From an uncultured bacterium (GTDB lineage: Bacteria > Bacteroidota > Bacteroidia > Chitinophagales > CAIODY01): DNA of 36,075 bases. Below, piece after piece: positions 16,624 through 24,548 of this stretch. The notes under the pieces were generated by a model. That model did no database searches, was not told the origin of the DNA, and saw only the letters and a list, made by a program, of their open reading frames with translations. Made by a program: the position numbers and the translations under genes. The DNA lies in contig CAIODY010000006.1 in assembly GCA_903857255.1 (NCBI GenBank), positions 1 to 36,075 of the forward strand, in the 5' to 3' direction. Every line of letters begins with the position of its first letter. Position 1 is the first letter of the stretch.

Positions 16624-17220
16624 TTATTTCCTTTTCGCAGCGTTTAGCATTTTCCCAAATCCCACTTTCCAATGTATGGTATCGGGGTTGTAAGCAGTTT
16701 TAAAGATTTTTGCTTTCAAAGCCAGAGCTTCTTCTTCTGTCCAATTACGAATGATATAACTGAAATGACTTTTGCTTTGGAAAAAATTATTGAGGGTAGT
16801 AAATGCAGGATTTCTTATAGTATCTGAATTAGAAACCACCGAAGCCATTACAGTTCTACCGTTTGCAGCTGTATCCAAAACATTAGTGTTTAAATAGCCT
16901 TGCAAATCAGCCAATTTAATCTCTGAAAAATCATTTGGCATCAACCTCAATTGTGGTGGTTTTGTAAAATCTATTTTTTCTTTAGCATTCAATTTTATAT
17001 TTCGGTGATGTAAAAAAATCTGATTATCAGTCAGCACAAAATTAAATTCACCATAAAAAAATAGAATTGAAAAATCTTGTTTGAATTGATGAGCAAATGT
17101 TTTTGTTTGCTGATGTGGAATAATGTAAAGTAAATCCTTTGCGTCATTTTTTTGCGAAACTGAAACACAACCCCCAAAAAGGGAAAGCAGCGCAGCAACA
17201 AAAAAAATTGTCTTTCTCAT
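16624..17220 (-). CDS. Hypothetical lipoprotein
   Basis: 198 residues from the ATG at 17220. An alternative start four codons upstream would push the signal peptide off the N-terminus. MRKTIFFVAALLSLFGGC is a lipoprotein signal with lipobox LFGGC. The mature part is soluble with mixed strands, including FSYIIRNWTEEEALALKAKIF near the C-terminus, and shows no domain I recognise. It lies head-to-head (divergent) with the LRR gene and tail-to-tail with the permease. Confidence 0.7.
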   Translation of the reverse strand: MRKTIFFVAALLSLFGGCVSVSQKNDAKDLLYIIPHQQTKTFAHQFKQDFSILFFYGEFNFVLTDNQIFLHHRNIKLNAKEKIDFTKPPQLRLMPNDFSEIKLADLQGYLNTNVLDTAANGRTVMASVVSNSDTIRNPAFTTLNNFFQSKSHFSYIIRNWTEEEALALKAKIFKTAYNPDTIHWKVGFGKMLNAAKRK

Positions 17221-17341
17221 AAAGCATTGCAAAAGTAAACGATAATTTCAAATTGAATTTAGTAAGGTGAAATCTATATTAATTCAAGGACTTAATCGTA
17301 TTTTATATAGGGCGAATGAGTTAATTTTACAGCACCAAAAA

Positions 17342-18355
17342 ATGCTAAAACATCTTTTCATATTGCTGCTTATCAGTTTTCCGGTTTTATTGCATGCCCA
17401 GCATAGCATGGATAAAAGAACCCATTATTACGATAATGTAAACCGATACAACGATTTGCAAAAAGCTCTCCAACACAAAGCCGATGCAAAAGAATTATCC
17501 ATCAGTGGCATCGAAAATGTTCCTGCTGAATTTTATGAATTAACTCATTTGACAAAACTAACTGTTCGCAGAGGATTAAATAAACTAGATGATAGAATTG
17601 AAAATTTTCGTTCGTTAGAAATCCTCAATTTGATTGATGTCAATATCACCACACTGCCAATTGAAATAAAATATTGCACCAATCTTCGTGAAATAAGAGT
17701 GCTTAGCAGCAAGCTCGAAGAATTGCCTAAAGAATTATTTGAACTACCTCATTTGCAAATTTTAGTTTTAAAAAACAATCAAATCAGTCGCTTGCCTTGT
17801 GATTTTGATGATAACTATTCATTGAAAGAACTGAATTTGAAGTTTAATAAAATTACCATTTTCCCTGATTGTATGCAGCGGCTTTATAACCTTGAATCAC
17901 TTTATTTATCAGGCAATCCATTAGGATTAATCCAAGGTAAATTTAGCATGGATAAAAGTTTTAGAAATTTGCGTACACTTTCTATGAGCGATTGCATGCT
18001 CGAAAGTATCCCAACTGAATTAACCAAAAACATTTCCTATCTCGATTTATCGAGCAATAAAATAAAAGACATCACTTTTGATGATGTACAAAATATGTCG
18101 AGGGTTACATTTTTAAGTTTAGAAAATAATCCATTGACGTATTTAGATGAAACTGTTTTACAAATCCGTGGTTTATCTACTTTGCAAATTGATATGAATG
18201 ATGAAATTGCCGATGCACTTTTTATGTCGAATCGTATATGTGTGTCGTATGTGGGCAGAAGTTATCATCGTAAATTAGAACAAGCATCGCCCTGCGGCAA
18301 AAAGAAAGGGATGATAGTTGTATTCTTATACGAGCCTATCAAAAAAAATAAATAG
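17342..18355 (+). CDS. Secreted leucine-rich-repeat protein
   Basis: 337 residues from the ATG at 17342. A GTG 25 codons upstream (17267) is open, but the signal peptide MLKHLFILLLISFPVLLHAQ begins only at the internal ATG. From about residue 60 to 260 it has some nine leucine-rich repeats of the LP..L..L..L..L.L..N type (for example ELPHLQILVLKNNQISRLP). The family forms curved protein-binding scaffolds. The likely location is the periplasm or cell surface. No C-terminal T9SS domain is seen; the end is a basic tail (KKNK). The binding partner is unknown. Confidence 0.8.
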   Translation: MLKHLFILLLISFPVLLHAQHSMDKRTHYYDNVNRYNDLQKALQHKADAKELSISGIENVPAEFYELTHLTKLTVRRGLNKLDDRIENFRSLEILNLIDVNITTLPIEIKYCTNLREIRVLSSKLEELPKELFELPHLQILVLKNNQISRLPCDFDDNYSLKELNLKFNKITIFPDCMQRLYNLESLYLSGNPLGLIQGKFSMDKSFRNLRTLSMSDCMLESIPTELTKNISYLDLSSNKIKDITFDDVQNMSRVTFLSLENNPLTYLDETVLQIRGLSTLQIDMNDEIADALFMSNRICVSYVGRSYHRKLEQASPCGKKKGMIVVFLYEPIKKNK

Positions 18356-18455
18356 CATAGCAATAGCTAATTAAAATTCATTTACTACGAAGATTGATTT
18401 TTTATTTACCTTTAGCGCAATCAAAAAATTATTAACCAAATAAAATCAATTAAAA

Positions 18456-18659
18456 ATGTCAAAAATGTTAACAGCTTATTGCATGAAAACCAAAGAAAAA
18501 AATGTGCCTATGCAAGATGCAGTGATTTCAAAAACTGCTCGTGGTGGTTATATGGCGCAAGGTCATGATGGCAAAGGAAACAAAATGACAACTATGTTAG
18601 GCGAAGCCACAGCTTTAGAAGCTGTAAAAAATGGCGTAGCTAAAAAACAAGGTTGGTAA
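18456..18659 (+). CDS. DUF5679-like small basic protein
   Basis: 67 residues. It begins MSKMLTAYCMKTKEKNVPM and continues with GGYMAQGHDGKGNKMTTML, the pattern of small Bacteroidota proteins of the DUF5679 type. The usual second cysteine of the 'YC.KC' motif is absent (YCMKTKEK), so zinc binding is unlikely. The function is unknown; the basic charge and small size would fit nucleic-acid or ribosome association, but that is only inference. A strong bidirectional terminator follows 22 bp after the stop. Confidence 0.75.
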   Translation: MSKMLTAYCMKTKEKNVPMQDAVISKTARGGYMAQGHDGKGNKMTTMLGEATALEAVKNGVAKKQGW

Positions 18660-18681
18660 TCAGTTTCTTACTACAAAAGAA

Positions 18682-18711
18682 AAAAGCGCAGAAATTTATT
18701 TTTGCGCTTTT
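18682..18711. terminator. Bidirectional intrinsic terminator
   Basis: AAAAGCGCA (18682-18690) is perfectly complementary to TGCGCTTTT (18703-18711), with a 12-nt loop. A T-run follows and an A-run precedes, so it can end both the DUF5679 transcript (+) and the response-regulator transcript (-). Confidence 0.9.
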
Positions 18712-18783
18712 TTTTATTTCCTGAAGTTTCTCAATAAATCAAAAACATTCAGTAACTTATTTTGTCTTCAATTTATGATTTCA

Positions 18784-20142
18784 TCACTCTCTCTTTAAAT
18801 CAAACTTCTCAATCTTGTTGTATAAATGACTGCGCTGAATATCAATTTCATCAGCAGTTTTGGTAACATTCCAACCATTTTTTTGCAGCTTATGTTCAAT
18901 AAATAATCGCTCCATATAATCTTTAAACTCTTGAAATTTTTCGTAACGACTGAAAATATCATCTAATGAATTGGCTTTGGCTCTGCCGCCAATCACATAA
19001 CTGTCTACATCGTCTTCATTAATTTTTTGTTCGCAAAGAATCACCAATCGTTCAATGACATTTCTTAGCTCACGAATATTTCCATCCCATTGAATAGTTT
19101 GCAAAGCCTGCATGCCTTTTGGTGTAATGATTTTACGAGTAATGCCATAATCTTCACAAATTTCATTTACAAATTGTTCAGCTATCAAAGGCACATCATC
19201 AATGCGTTCGTTTAAAGAAGGTACATGAATTAATATCACACTCAAGCGATGATATAAATCAACACGGAAAGCGTTGTTATCAATTTCTTTCAGCAAATCT
19301 TTATTAGTTGCTGCAATCACCCGAACATCAACTGGAATATCTTTATCACCCCCTACCCTTGTGATTTTATTTTCTTGCAATGCACGTAACACTTTTGCTT
19401 GTGCACTCAAACTCATATCGCCAATTTCATCTAAAAATAATGTGCCGCCTTGTGCTTGTTCAAACTTACCAATGCGCCTTCCAATGGCTGATGTAAATGC
19501 ACCTTTTTCATGACCAAACAATTCGCTTTCAATTAATTCAGACGGTATTGCAGCACAATTAACTTCAACCAATGGTCCGCCAGCACGATTACTTTTTTCA
19601 TGTAACCAACGAGCTACTAACTCTTTACCAGTACCGTTTTCACCAGTTATCAAAACACGAGCATCAGTAGTTGCTACTTTATCAATGGTGTCTTTTATTT
19701 TTTTGATAGCCTTTGAATTACCAATGATATCACGGGTTTTGGTAACTTTTCGTTTTAATACTTTTGTTTCAGTAACCAAGGTTTGCTTCTCCAATGCGTT
19801 TCGCAAAGTGATTAACATTCTGTTCAAATCAGGTGGCTTGCTGATAAAATCATAAGCACCTTTTTTCACAGCTTCTACGGCAGTTTCAACATTGCCATGT
19901 CCGCTTATCATCACAAATGGTAAATCAGCATTAATATCCATGGCTGCTTCTAACACTTCCAAGCCATCTTTCTTGGGCATTTTCACATCGCACAAAACCA
20001 AATCGTAGGTTTTGTTTTTAATCATTTTAATAGCTTCGGCGCCGTCAGCAGCCTCATCAACAATATATTTTTCGTATTCTAAAATATCTCGTAAAGATTT
20101 TCGGATAGCTTTTTCATCATCAACAATCAAAATATTGGGCAT
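18784..20142 (-). CDS. NtrC-family sigma-54 response regulator
   Basis: 452 residues with three domains. The receiver (1-120) has D8/D9, phospho-acceptor D52 and K102. The AAA+ domain has Walker A GENGTGKE (167-174), Walker B GGTLFLDEIGDM and the sigma-54 contact loop at 214-219, which reads GAFTSA rather than GAFTGA. The C-terminal Fis-type helix-turn-helix (NVTKTADEIDIQRSHLYNKI) binds enhancer DNA. Phosphorylation would drive ATP-dependent opening of sigma-54 promoters. No histidine kinase gene is adjacent, so it is an orphan here. A possible -7 box (TACTTTTG on the minus strand, 20171-20178) precedes it. The length is normal and nothing is missing. Confidence 0.93.
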   Translation of the reverse strand: MPNILIVDDEKAIRKSLRDILEYEKYIVDEAADGAEAIKMIKNKTYDLVLCDVKMPKKDGLEVLEAAMDINADLPFVMISGHGNVETAVEAVKKGAYDFISKPPDLNRMLITLRNALEKQTLVTETKVLKRKVTKTRDIIGNSKAIKKIKDTIDKVATTDARVLITGENGTGKELVARWLHEKSNRAGGPLVEVNCAAIPSELIESELFGHEKGAFTSAIGRRIGKFEQAQGGTLFLDEIGDMSLSAQAKVLRALQENKITRVGGDKDIPVDVRVIAATNKDLLKEIDNNAFRVDLYHRLSVILIHVPSLNERIDDVPLIAEQFVNEICEDYGITRKIITPKGMQALQTIQWDGNIRELRNVIERLVILCEQKINEDDVDSYVIGGRAKANSLDDIFSRYEKFQEFKDYMERLFIEHKLQKNGWNVTKTADEIDIQRSHLYNKIEKFDLKRE

Positions 20143-20317
20143 GGTGTAATTTTATTTTTTATTGCAAAGCCAAAAGTAAAAATCAAATTTTAAATAAAGG
20201 AGTATTCTTGATGAAAATCGTAAAATGATTTTATCCAGCAATTTTGTTTGCAAATGATTAGTAAAAAAAGTATGCCATTACAAAAGATGAAATTGTATTT
20301 TTGCAAAAAATATTTTT

Positions 20318-21016
20318 ATGCAATCAACAATAATAAATGTACAAGATACATCAGTAAAAGAAGCCGTGAACGCTTATATGACTAAGGTTTTCGGATGGAT
20401 GGCTGCTGCTTTATTCATCACTGCAATCACCAGTTATGTAGTAGCCTCTACCCCTATGATTAATTTAATTTTTGGAAATCGTATTTTGTTTTATGGTTTG
20501 CTGATAGGTGAAGTGCTGTTGGTGATGGGCATTGCAGGTGCTATCAATCGGTTGAGCATTAGTGCAGTTACCGCTTTGTTTGTTTTATATTCAATTGTCA
20601 ACGGGCTTACTTTATCAGTTATCTTTTTAGTATTTACCGAAGGAAGTATTGTTACTACATTTTTTATCACATCGCTAACATTTGGTGTGATGGCTATTAT
20701 GGGCATTATTACGAAACATGATTTAACATCGTGGGGAAAAATATTCATGATGGCATTGATAGGTTTAGTAATTGCTTCGGTGGTAAATATGTTTATGCAT
20801 AGCGATACGCTATCTTGGATTTGCAGTTATGCAGGAGTGCTTATCTTCACAGGCTTAACAGCTTATGATGCACAAAAGATAAAAAACATGGGCACTTATG
20901 CTATTGAACAAGGTGAAAACACAGGCAAATTAGCCATTTCGGGCGCATTGAATCTTTATTTAGATTTTATCAACTTGTTCCTTTTCCTGCTTAATTTATT
21001 TGGAAGAAGAAAATAA
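20318..21016 (+). CDS. Bax inhibitor-1/YccA family protein
   Basis: 232-residue inner-membrane protein with seven predicted helices. It has an N-terminal VKEAVNAYMTKVFGWMAAAL and a C-terminal GLTAYDAQKIKNMG followed by LNLYLDFINLFLFLLNLFG, which contain the family's characteristic acidic residues. Family members include YccA, which modulates FtsH, and BsYetJ, a pH-sensitive calcium leak; the role here is not determined. TATTTTTG at 20296-20303 fits a -7 box, giving a very short leader to the ATG at 20318. It ends before a strong terminator. Confidence 0.93.
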   Translation: MQSTIINVQDTSVKEAVNAYMTKVFGWMAAALFITAITSYVVASTPMINLIFGNRILFYGLLIGEVLLVMGIAGAINRLSISAVTALFVLYSIVNGLTLSVIFLVFTEGSIVTTFFITSLTFGVMAIMGIITKHDLTSWGKIFMMALIGLVIASVVNMFMHSDTLSWICSYAGVLIFTGLTAYDAQKIKNMGTYAIEQGENTGKLAISGALNLYLDFINLFLFLLNLFGRRK

Positions 21017-21130
21017 ACCTGATTTTTTTCGTTTTGAATGATGGTGAGTTATTGTTTAGATAGGCAAAAAAGTTAAGAATGAAACGAAAGTAACAATAAC
21101 CTTATAAATGATTTGAAAGTACATCAAAAA

Positions 21131-21164
21131 AAAACAGCGAAGAGGTAAGCTGCTTCGCTGTTTT
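21131..21164. terminator. Intrinsic terminator after the Bax inhibitor-1 gene
   Basis: AAAACAGCGAAG (21131-21142) is perfectly complementary to CTTCGCTGTTTT (21153-21164), a 12-bp stem with a 10-nt loop, flanked by A- and T-runs. The rest of 21017-21281 has no visible gene. Confidence 0.92.
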
Positions 21165-21281
21165 TTTTTGATTTTTTTTATTCAACTATCAACTTGGAGT
21201 GTTTACTAAATTAAGATGTTGCCAAATAATAGTCGTCAATTGCTGAATTCTGTTTAATTTTCGGGCAAATTTTTTTACCAC

Positions 21282-22238
21282 GTGAAATTAAGCAACGAGA
21301 TTAAAGTAGGCATATTTGTTTTAGCAACGGTCATAGTAATTTTTTCAGGCTACAATTTTTTGAAAGGAAGTGATATGTTTTCTAATGTTCAAAAATTTTA
21401 TGTGTACTACCAAAATATTGATGGCTTGGGCATTTCAAACGAAGTTCAAATTAATGGCTATAAAGTTGGTAAAGTTCAATCCATGCAAATTGTACCCGAA
21501 CGCAACAACATGATTTTGGTTCGATTTGATATTGATAGAAAAATAAAAATTTACAAGAACACAATTTTCCGAATCAATCAAGTGCCTTTAAGTAATACAA
21601 TGGTGAGTTTGCAAAATATGGATACTAAAGAAATTGCTAATTCAGGCGATACCTTAAAAGGTGAAAGCAATGCTTCTATTTTATCTCAATTCACCGAAGA
21701 GATTGCTCCATTAAAACAACGTGCCATTACTGTAATGCAATCAATGGATACCATACTGGCACAGTTTTCAGATATGATGAACAAAGGTGGCAATAGAGGT
21801 TTCAGAAGTGCATTTAGTGAAATTCAAATGACGATTCATAATTTGAAAGAAACTTCTGATAATATGAATACTTTAGTGAAAGGGTCATCAGAGCGATTAA
21901 ATTCTATCATTAAAAATGTGGATGAAATTACTGCTAATTTAAAAAACAATAATGCTGTGATTAGTAATGCTCTGAAAAATATTAATCAGATTACAGATGA
22001 TGTTTCGAAAAGTAATTTGAAACAAACTATTGAAAACACGAACAAAACAATGGCTGATTTATCAGTAATTGTCAATAAAATAAAAACTGGAGAAGGCTCT
22101 ATTGGCTTGTTAGTGAATGACGATAAATTGTACAACAATTTAAAATCATCATCCGAAAATTTAGATAAGTTAGTGATTGATATTAAAGCAAATCCGAAAA
22201 GATATATCCACTTCAGTGTATTTGGGAAATCGAATTAA
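21282..22238 (+). CDS. MlaD/MCE-family lipid-transport protein
   Basis: 318 residues starting at GTG 21282 ([14 protein letters not shown]). One N-terminal membrane helix (about 9-28) anchors it in the inner membrane. The MCE domain (about 37-120) has [24 protein letters not shown], the standard hallmark. A long helical tail (about 150-300) resembles the needle-forming part of MCE proteins. The family builds hexameric rings moving phospholipids between membranes with an MlaE/MlaF ABC transporter. Those partners are not in the window, so the transporter must be elsewhere. Its last codons overlap the convergent sigma-factor gene by 4 bp. Confidence 0.9.
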   Translation: MKLSNEIKVGIFVLATVIVIFSGYNFLKGSDMFSNVQKFYVYYQNIDGLGISNEVQINGYKVGKVQSMQIVPERNNMILVRFDIDRKIKIYKNTIFRINQVPLSNTMVSLQNMDTKEIANSGDTLKGESNASILSQFTEEIAPLKQRAITVMQSMDTILAQFSDMMNKGGNRGFRSAFSEIQMTIHNLKETSDNMNTLVKGSSERLNSIIKNVDEITANLKNNNAVISNALKNINQITDDVSKSNLKQTIENTNKTMADLSVIVNKIKTGEGSIGLLVNDDKLYNNLKSSSENLDKLVIDIKANPKRYIHFSVFGKSN

Positions 22239-22248
22239 CTTCCCAAAT
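22220..22248. promoter_or_regulatory. Hairpin shared by two convergent gene ends
   Basis: ATTTGGGAA (22220-22228) pairs perfectly with TTCCCAAAT (22240-22248). The 11-nt loop holds both stop codons, and the arms are the final codons of the MCE and rpoD genes. No clear U-run follows on either strand, so it is more likely a transcript-end stabiliser or pause hairpin than a classical terminator. Confidence 0.6.
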
Positions 22249-23104
22249 AGCTCTTCAACAGTTTACTGCGGCTTGTACCACGTAATTTGTTGATGGCTTT
22301 ATCTTTTATTTGACGAACACGTTCACGAGTTAAACCAAATTTTTCGCCGATGTCTTCCAAACTCATTGGATGTTCAACTCCAATTCCAAAATATAATTTG
22401 ATAACATCCTTTTGTCTGTCAGTCAAAGTTGATAATGAACGCTCAATTTCTTGGCGCAAAGATTCATTATATTCCATGTGACCGTCAGTTTTCATGGCGT
22501 TTGGATTTTCCAAAACATCCAACAAACTATTTTCTTCACCATCTACAAACGGTGCATCCACACTCACGTGACGGGCAGCAACGCCTAATGTTGTAGCAAC
22601 TTCTTCTGTCGCAATTTCCAACACCGTTGCTAATTCTTCAGGTGATGGTTCACGTTCATATTCTTGTTCTAATTGTGAAAATGCTTTGTTGATTTTATTC
22701 AACGAACCTACTTTATTCAATGGTAAACGCACGATACGACTTTGTTCAGCTAAAGCTTGCAAAATAGATTGACGAATCCACCAAACTGCGTAAGAAATGA
22801 ATTTGAACCCACGAGTTTCATCAAAACGTTGAGCCGCTTTAATCAATCCTAAATTGCCTTCATTAATCAAATCACTTAACGACAAACCTTGATTTTGATA
22901 TTGTTTTGCAACTGATACTACGAATCGTAAATTGGCTTTGGTTAAGCGTTCTAAAGCGATTTGGTCGCCTTGTTTTATTTTTACAGCTAACTGAACTTCT
23001 TCTTCGGGTGTGAGCAAATCAACCTTACCGATTTCTTGCAAATACTTCTCTAAACTTTGGCTTTCACGGTTGGTGATTGATTTTGTAATCTTGAGTTGTC
23101 TCAT
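22235..23104 (-). CDS. rpoD: Primary sigma factor, Bacteroidota type
   Basis: 289 residues, the short form lacking region 1.1. Region 1.2 begins about residue 17 ([19 protein letters not shown]). Region 2 has [33 protein letters not shown] and [15 protein letters not shown]. Region 3 is [15 protein letters not shown]. Region 4 has the promoter-reading helix-turn-helix [29 protein letters not shown]. It directs RNA polymerase to TTTG/TAnnTTTG promoters; its own gene has one (23158-23189, minus strand). The ends of the MCE and sigma genes overlap by 4 bp inside a shared hairpin. Confidence 0.96.
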   Translation of the reverse strand: MRQLKITKSITNRESQSLEKYLQEIGKVDLLTPEEEVQLAVKIKQGDQIALERLTKANLRFVVSVAKQYQNQGLSLSDLINEGNLGLIKAAQRFDETRGFKFISYAVWWIRQSILQALAEQSRIVRLPLNKVGSLNKINKAFSQLEQEYEREPSPEELATVLEIATEEVATTLGVAARHVSVDAPFVDGEENSLLDVLENPNAMKTDGHMEYNESLRQEIERSLSTLTDRQKDVIKLYFGIGVEHPMSLEDIGEKFGLTRERVRQIKDKAINKLRGTSRSKLLKSYLGS

Positions 23105-23157
23105 TCAAATATTGAATTTTGGTGAAAAGAAAAGAAAATTTTTCTTTTAAAGGAGTG

Positions 23158-23189
23158 CAAAGATACTTTAATCTGGTTGAATTTGCAAA
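23158..23189 (-). promoter_or_regulatory. Promoter of rpoD
   Basis: On the minus strand TTTG (complement of 23186-23189) is followed after 20 nt by TATCTTTG (complement of 23158-23165), an exact TAnnTTTG -7 box. Transcription would start about 47 nt before the rpoD ATG. This is one of the best-matching primary-sigma promoters in the window and suggests autoregulation of the factor. Confidence 0.7.
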
Positions 23190-23391
23190 TTAATTTCTGA
23201 TAAAGCGATATGGACTATATAGTTAGCCATCGTTTTGTTAGTTCATCATATAATTATTGGTCAGTTTTATTTTATTATTATAATTTCAAACAATTTTATT
23301 ACAGTTGGGTTATCATAATTTAGTGTAAGAATAATAATCATGAAAACAAGAAAGCAATTCACCAAAAAATTATCTTTGCAAAAAAAAAGCA

Positions 23392-24228
23392 TTGAAAATT
23401 AAGCCCCCTTATTTAGTTGTTGCAGGTTTGTTGTTAATTACGGTTATTTATTTTTTAGGTAGAACTACTGCGCCTAAAAAAAACGAAACGGCGATGAGCG
23501 GTCATGTGGGGATGCCTGTTCAATCGGTTTCGGCAGTTGATTTAGAAGCCATCATAGCGCAAGCAAAAAATAATTTAAAACCTGACAAAGCAATCAAAAT
23601 TGATTCTTTAACTAATCAATTTAAAAACTCCAATAACAAAACTGTTGTTTTGCAACAATTAATAAATGCTTGGAAACTTTCTGGTAGTAAAATCATTACG
23701 GCTGAATATGCCAAACAATTAGCTGAAAACACCAACAATGCAAGCGATTATGCCACCGCTGGCGATTTATTAGTAACAGCTTTTGAAAATGCAGCCGATA
23801 GTACAATGGCGAAAGCATTATCAGATGATGCTTTTAATACTTTGCAAAAAGCAATTGAACTGGATACCAATAATATTGATAATCGAGTAAACATGGCTGC
23901 AACGCTGATGGAAGGCAGAAAACAAATCATGGATGGCGTACCCATTTTATTAGAAATTGTAAAAAAATCACCAAATCATTTGAAAGCTAACTTTATTTTG
24001 GCTAAATTTGCAGTCGTTTCGGGACAAAACGATAAAGCAATTGCTCGATTAGATAAAATAATTGCCCTTTATCCCGATTACACAGATGCTTATTTGGTGA
24101 TGGCGAAAGCTTATACAGCAAAAGGAGAAATGATGAAGGCTAAAGCCACATTACAAACCTGCGAAAAGCATTTGAAAGATGCACAAGCGAAAGCCGAAGT
24201 GCAGCAGATGATTGAAAAATTCAATTGA
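23392..24228 (+). CDS. Membrane-anchored TPR protein
   Basis: 278 residues with a single N-terminal membrane helix (PYLVVAGLLLITVIYFLG, about 6-23), then a linker and three to four TPRs in the C-terminal half (for example DAFNTLQKAIELDTNNIDNR and DKAIARLDKIIALYPDYTDAYL). It is probably a periplasmic scaffold. The start is TTG 23392; an ATG at 23340 is out of frame. TATCTTTG at 23371-23378 is a good -7 box and would give a nearly leaderless mRNA. The DNA upstream (23190-23370) holds no other gene. Confidence 0.78.
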   Translation: MKIKPPYLVVAGLLLITVIYFLGRTTAPKKNETAMSGHVGMPVQSVSAVDLEAIIAQAKNNLKPDKAIKIDSLTNQFKNSNNKTVVLQQLINAWKLSGSKIITAEYAKQLAENTNNASDYATAGDLLVTAFENAADSTMAKALSDDAFNTLQKAIELDTNNIDNRVNMAATLMEGRKQIMDGVPILLEIVKKSPNHLKANFILAKFAVVSGQNDKAIARLDKIIALYPDYTDAYLVMAKAYTAKGEMMKAKATLQTCEKHLKDAQAKAEVQQMIEKFN

Positions 24229-24295
24229 TTTAAGGATATTAAATCAAAATTTTTATAAAAATTATTATTTAACAAACAAAAGCATTTAAACGATT

Positions 24296-24391
24296 ATGCC
24301 TTGCGGAAAAAAAAGAAAACGTCATAAGATTGCAACTCACAAACGTAAAAAGCGTTTACGCAAAAACCGTCATAAGACTAAAAAGAAATAG
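24296..24391 (+). CDS. mS38-like (AURKAIP1/COX24 domain) mini ribosomal protein
   Basis: 31-residue, extremely basic protein (begins MPCGKKRKRHKIATHKRKKR, ends KTKKK). It matches the conserved core of the DUF1713/COX24_C family, whose mitochondrial homologue mS38 sits on the small ribosomal subunit. In the Bacteroidota a protein of this kind is often encoded just upstream of rng, as here (158 bp to the preferred rng ATG). It probably binds rRNA. The ATG at 24296 and TAG at 24389-24391 define it exactly. Confidence 0.9.
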   Translation: MPCGKKRKRHKIATHKRKKRLRKNRHKTKKK

Positions 24392-24401
24392 TTTTCTATT
24401 C

Positions 24402-24479
24402 CCGATTTTTTTATCGGCTTAAAAATTCATTTACCGATATGTATAATTCCCAAGTTGAATTCATGCGTATCGGTAAATG
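24402..24479. promoter_or_regulatory. rng leader with two hairpins
   Basis: CCGAT (24402-24406) and ATCGG (24413-24417) form a small stem with a T6 loop. Downstream, CATTTACCGATA (24428-24439) is perfectly complementary to TATCGGTAAATG (24468-24479), a 12-bp stem with a 28-nt loop. The two share the CCGAT core. They lie between the mS38-like stop and the rng start (24549). RNase E autoregulates in E. coli through its leader, so a similar control is possible but not shown. Confidence 0.6.
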
Positions 24480-24548
24480 TTATTTGGAATAAATCTATTC
24501 CGCAAATTTTATTGTTTAAATCCTTTTTGTAAAAAAAGATTGCATTAC

